Shown: positions 62,684 to 64,000 of the stretch, piece after piece
How positions within the stretch are numbered: the first letter of the stretch is position 1
How the letters are laid out: each line of letters starts with the position of its first letter
NCBI RefSeq assembly: GCF_016859125.1
Contig: NZ_CP069338.1
Location: 3,188,501-3,252,500, forward strand
Source of the DNA: Archangium violaceum
Lineage (GTDB): Bacteria > Myxococcota > Myxococcia > Myxococcales > Myxococcaceae
Direction: 5' to 3'
DNA length: 64,000 nt
Made by a program: the position numbers and the translations under genes
Notes under the pieces: generated by a model
Database searches by the model: none
What the model saw: only the letters and a program-made list of their open reading frames with translations
Told to the model about the DNA's origin: nothing

Positions 62684-63956
62684 CTGCATCCTCCCTACGT
62701 GGCGCTGGCCCCCCTGGGGCATCACGCCGGAGCGAGACGACTTCTAAGATAGTGTCGCGGATTTCCTCGAGCCGCGCCACCACGTCATTGGCGAGGAAGC
62801 GGAGCACGAGGTAGCCGTGCCGTTGGAGTCCCAGATCCTTGCGCCGGTCGCGGCGGTAGGCCTCGGGATCCTGGAAGTGGTAGTAGCCGTCGACCTCGAT
62901 GGCGACGCGCAGCCGGCGACAGAGGAAGTCCACCTCCACGGGCCGGTTGTTGATGCGGAACTCGGCGCGCTCGTTGTTCTCGAAGAGGCCCTGGGTGGCG
63001 GGGAGGGAGTCGAGCAGTGCGAGCAGGAAGCGCTCGGCGGAGCTGCGCGCCCGGTCCGCGGCCTCGGGCTGTTTGGAGGCGGCTTCCAGCTCACGGGCTG
63101 CCTCCCCGTAACGGGTCAGCACCTCGTCCGTGACGCCATCGGCGGCCAGCCGGGCCAGCGAGCCGGAGAGTGTCTCAGTGGATTTGACTCCGAGTGTCTC
63201 CAGCCGCCGCTTCAGCTCCTCGGCGGAGGGCGTGTCGAGCTCCAGCAGTCCTTCACGCACCAGGGCCATGGCCTGGCTCTCGCCCCCGTGCAGGTAGGCG
63301 TCGACTGTGGGCCGATCCACCTGGAGGGCCACGATGAGCGAGGGCACGGCATCACAGAGCCTGGCCGCCACGCGTGCGGCGCTCGTCAGCCAGGCGGCGC
63401 CGGAACCGGAGAGCATGAGGGCCGGGGCTTCTCCCGATGGGACGAGCGCATGCAGTGCCACGAGCGCGCGGAGGGGATCTCCCTCACAGGCGGCGAGTAT
63501 CACGTCAGGGAGGAGCCCGGACTTGTGGACAACTTGTGGAGGTTGGAGCAGGCACCTGCAGGTGGCGGAGACATCTCCTCCGGGAATGGAGGGGAAGAGC
63601 TCCTGGAGGAGCACGTCGCGCTCATGCTCTGTCCTTCCCTCGAGCAGGGAGCGAGACTCGCCGGGAGCGAGGCCCGCGGCGGCACCGAGGTAGTCCGCCG
63701 CATCCGCCTGGAGGTTCCTGACACGGGAGAGTGTCTCCATCCAATCGCGGACCACCGTGGCCTCGTGGGTGCCAGGAGAGACACTGAGGGGCTGGTGGCG
63801 CGAGTCGAGCCAGCGGCGCCAGAGGGACATGGCACTGCCGGGCGGGCCGGCGAACACGGTGAGCTTGGGGATGCCCTGCTCGCGCCGGCGCTGATGCCGT
63901 TCCAGTTCTTGGAGGACCGAGGCATCGCTCCGGATGTGGGATCTGGAAGAGGGCAC
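62670..63956 (-). CDS. DUF559 endonuclease-domain protein with degenerate P-loop
   Basis: 428 aa from GTG 63956; an upstream stop in frame excludes a longer form. Near residue 34 it has VFAGPPGSAMSLW, a Walker-A-like loop lacking the Lys (GPPGSAMS), so ATP hydrolysis is doubtful. The C-terminal 110 residues are a DUF559/Vsr-like PD-(D/E)xK nuclease: RINNRPVEVDFLCRRLRVAI, EVDGYYHFQDPEAYRRDRRK, LGLQRHGYLVLRFLANDVV. The catalytic Asp, Glu and following acidic/basic residues all appear present. First gene of the three-gene operon; likely the effector nuclease. Confidence 0.78.
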   Translation of the reverse strand: MPSSRSHIRSDASVLQELERHQRRREQGIPKLTVFAGPPGSAMSLWRRWLDSRHQPLSVSPGTHEATVVRDWMETLSRVRNLQADAADYLGAAAGLAPGESRSLLEGRTEHERDVLLQELFPSIPGGDVSATCRCLLQPPQVVHKSGLLPDVILAACEGDPLRALVALHALVPSGEAPALMLSGSGAAWLTSAARVAARLCDAVPSLIVALQVDRPTVDAYLHGGESQAMALVREGLLELDTPSAEELKRRLETLGVKSTETLSGSLARLAADGVTDEVLTRYGEAARELEAASKQPEAADRARSSAERFLLALLDSLPATQGLFENNERAEFRINNRPVEVDFLCRRLRVAIEVDGYYHFQDPEAYRRDRRKDLGLQRHGYLVLRFLANDVVARLEEIRDTILEVVSLRRDAPGGPAPRREDADGGA

Positions 63957-64000
63957 GGACCCAAGCGTCCTTGAAATGGAGGCGCGGCATCAAGAGCCCC

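Noticed and set aside
59957-62752. Plus-strand open frame of 931 codons opposite the HerA operon
   Set aside because: The minus-strand genes have clear Walker and winged-helix motifs. The plus-strand frame is low-complexity and crosses gene boundaries.

Overview
The window is high-GC, gene-dense DNA with serine/threonine kinases carrying PEGA domains, many lipoproteins, ELWxxDGT and kelch proteins, a GH18 chitinase, and modules typical of predatory myxobacteria. A member of the Myxococcota, close to the Cystobacter/Archangium/Myxococcus type, is the best guess. No rRNA, tRNA, CRISPR array or intact transposase was found.

Layout. 1-12.7 kb (+): a translationally coupled type VI secretion accessory operon. 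It holds a decayed DUF6484-like remnant, a DUF2169 adaptor-like gene, a ketosynthase-like gene without its catalytic Cys, four tandem units of a DUF4150 PAAR-like toxin plus a candidate immunity gene, and a TIGR02270-type HEAT-repeat protein. Each unit is 2325 bp (the last 2324 bp). Unit flanks are nearly identical, while the centre (toxin C-terminus and immunity N-terminus) differs from copy to copy. 13-24 kb: a PilZ protein (-), a PEGA-type Ser/Thr kinase (+), an MscS channel fused to a cyclic-nucleotide domain (-), an ELWxxDGT lipoprotein (-) and a serine beta-lactamase-like hydrolase (-). 24-32 kb: a lipoprotein-like penicillin-binding transpeptidase (+), a SitA-like lipoprotein toxin with a probable immunity gene (-), a cytochrome P450 (+) and an S33-type hydrolase with a frame break (+). 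31-36 kb (-): two chemoreceptors flanking a NYN-domain nuclease. 36-43 kb: chitinase, kelch lipoprotein and a hypothetical protein (+), PhoD phosphatase (-), quinone reductase-like MDR (+). 43-47 kb (-): a small lipoprotein plus partner pair, phytoene/squalene synthase, secreted proteins, a MITE-like element and a frame-broken lipoprotein. 47.2-49.5 kb (+): a small gene, a dense cluster of DnaA-box-like sites and a second PEGA kinase. 49.7-54.5 kb: a subtilisin with a ricin-type lectin tail and a membrane glycosyltransferase-like protein (-), then a decayed stretch with a broken AraC regulator. 54.8-58.4 kb: a PAS histidine kinase and a small membrane protein (+), then a GST and a DUF1330 protein (-). 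58.4-64 kb (-): a three-gene operon of a DUF559 nuclease protein, a probable winged-helix protein and a double-P-loop HerA-type ATPase. This is a candidate undescribed defence system.

Two themes stand out. One is inter-bacterial conflict: the toxin-immunity array, the SitA-like pair, the small lipoprotein pair and the HerA/DUF559 operon. The other is sensing: two Ser/Thr kinases, two chemoreceptors, a PAS kinase and a ligand-gated channel. Several genes have single-base frame breaks beside G/C runs, which could be real decay or sequencing error.
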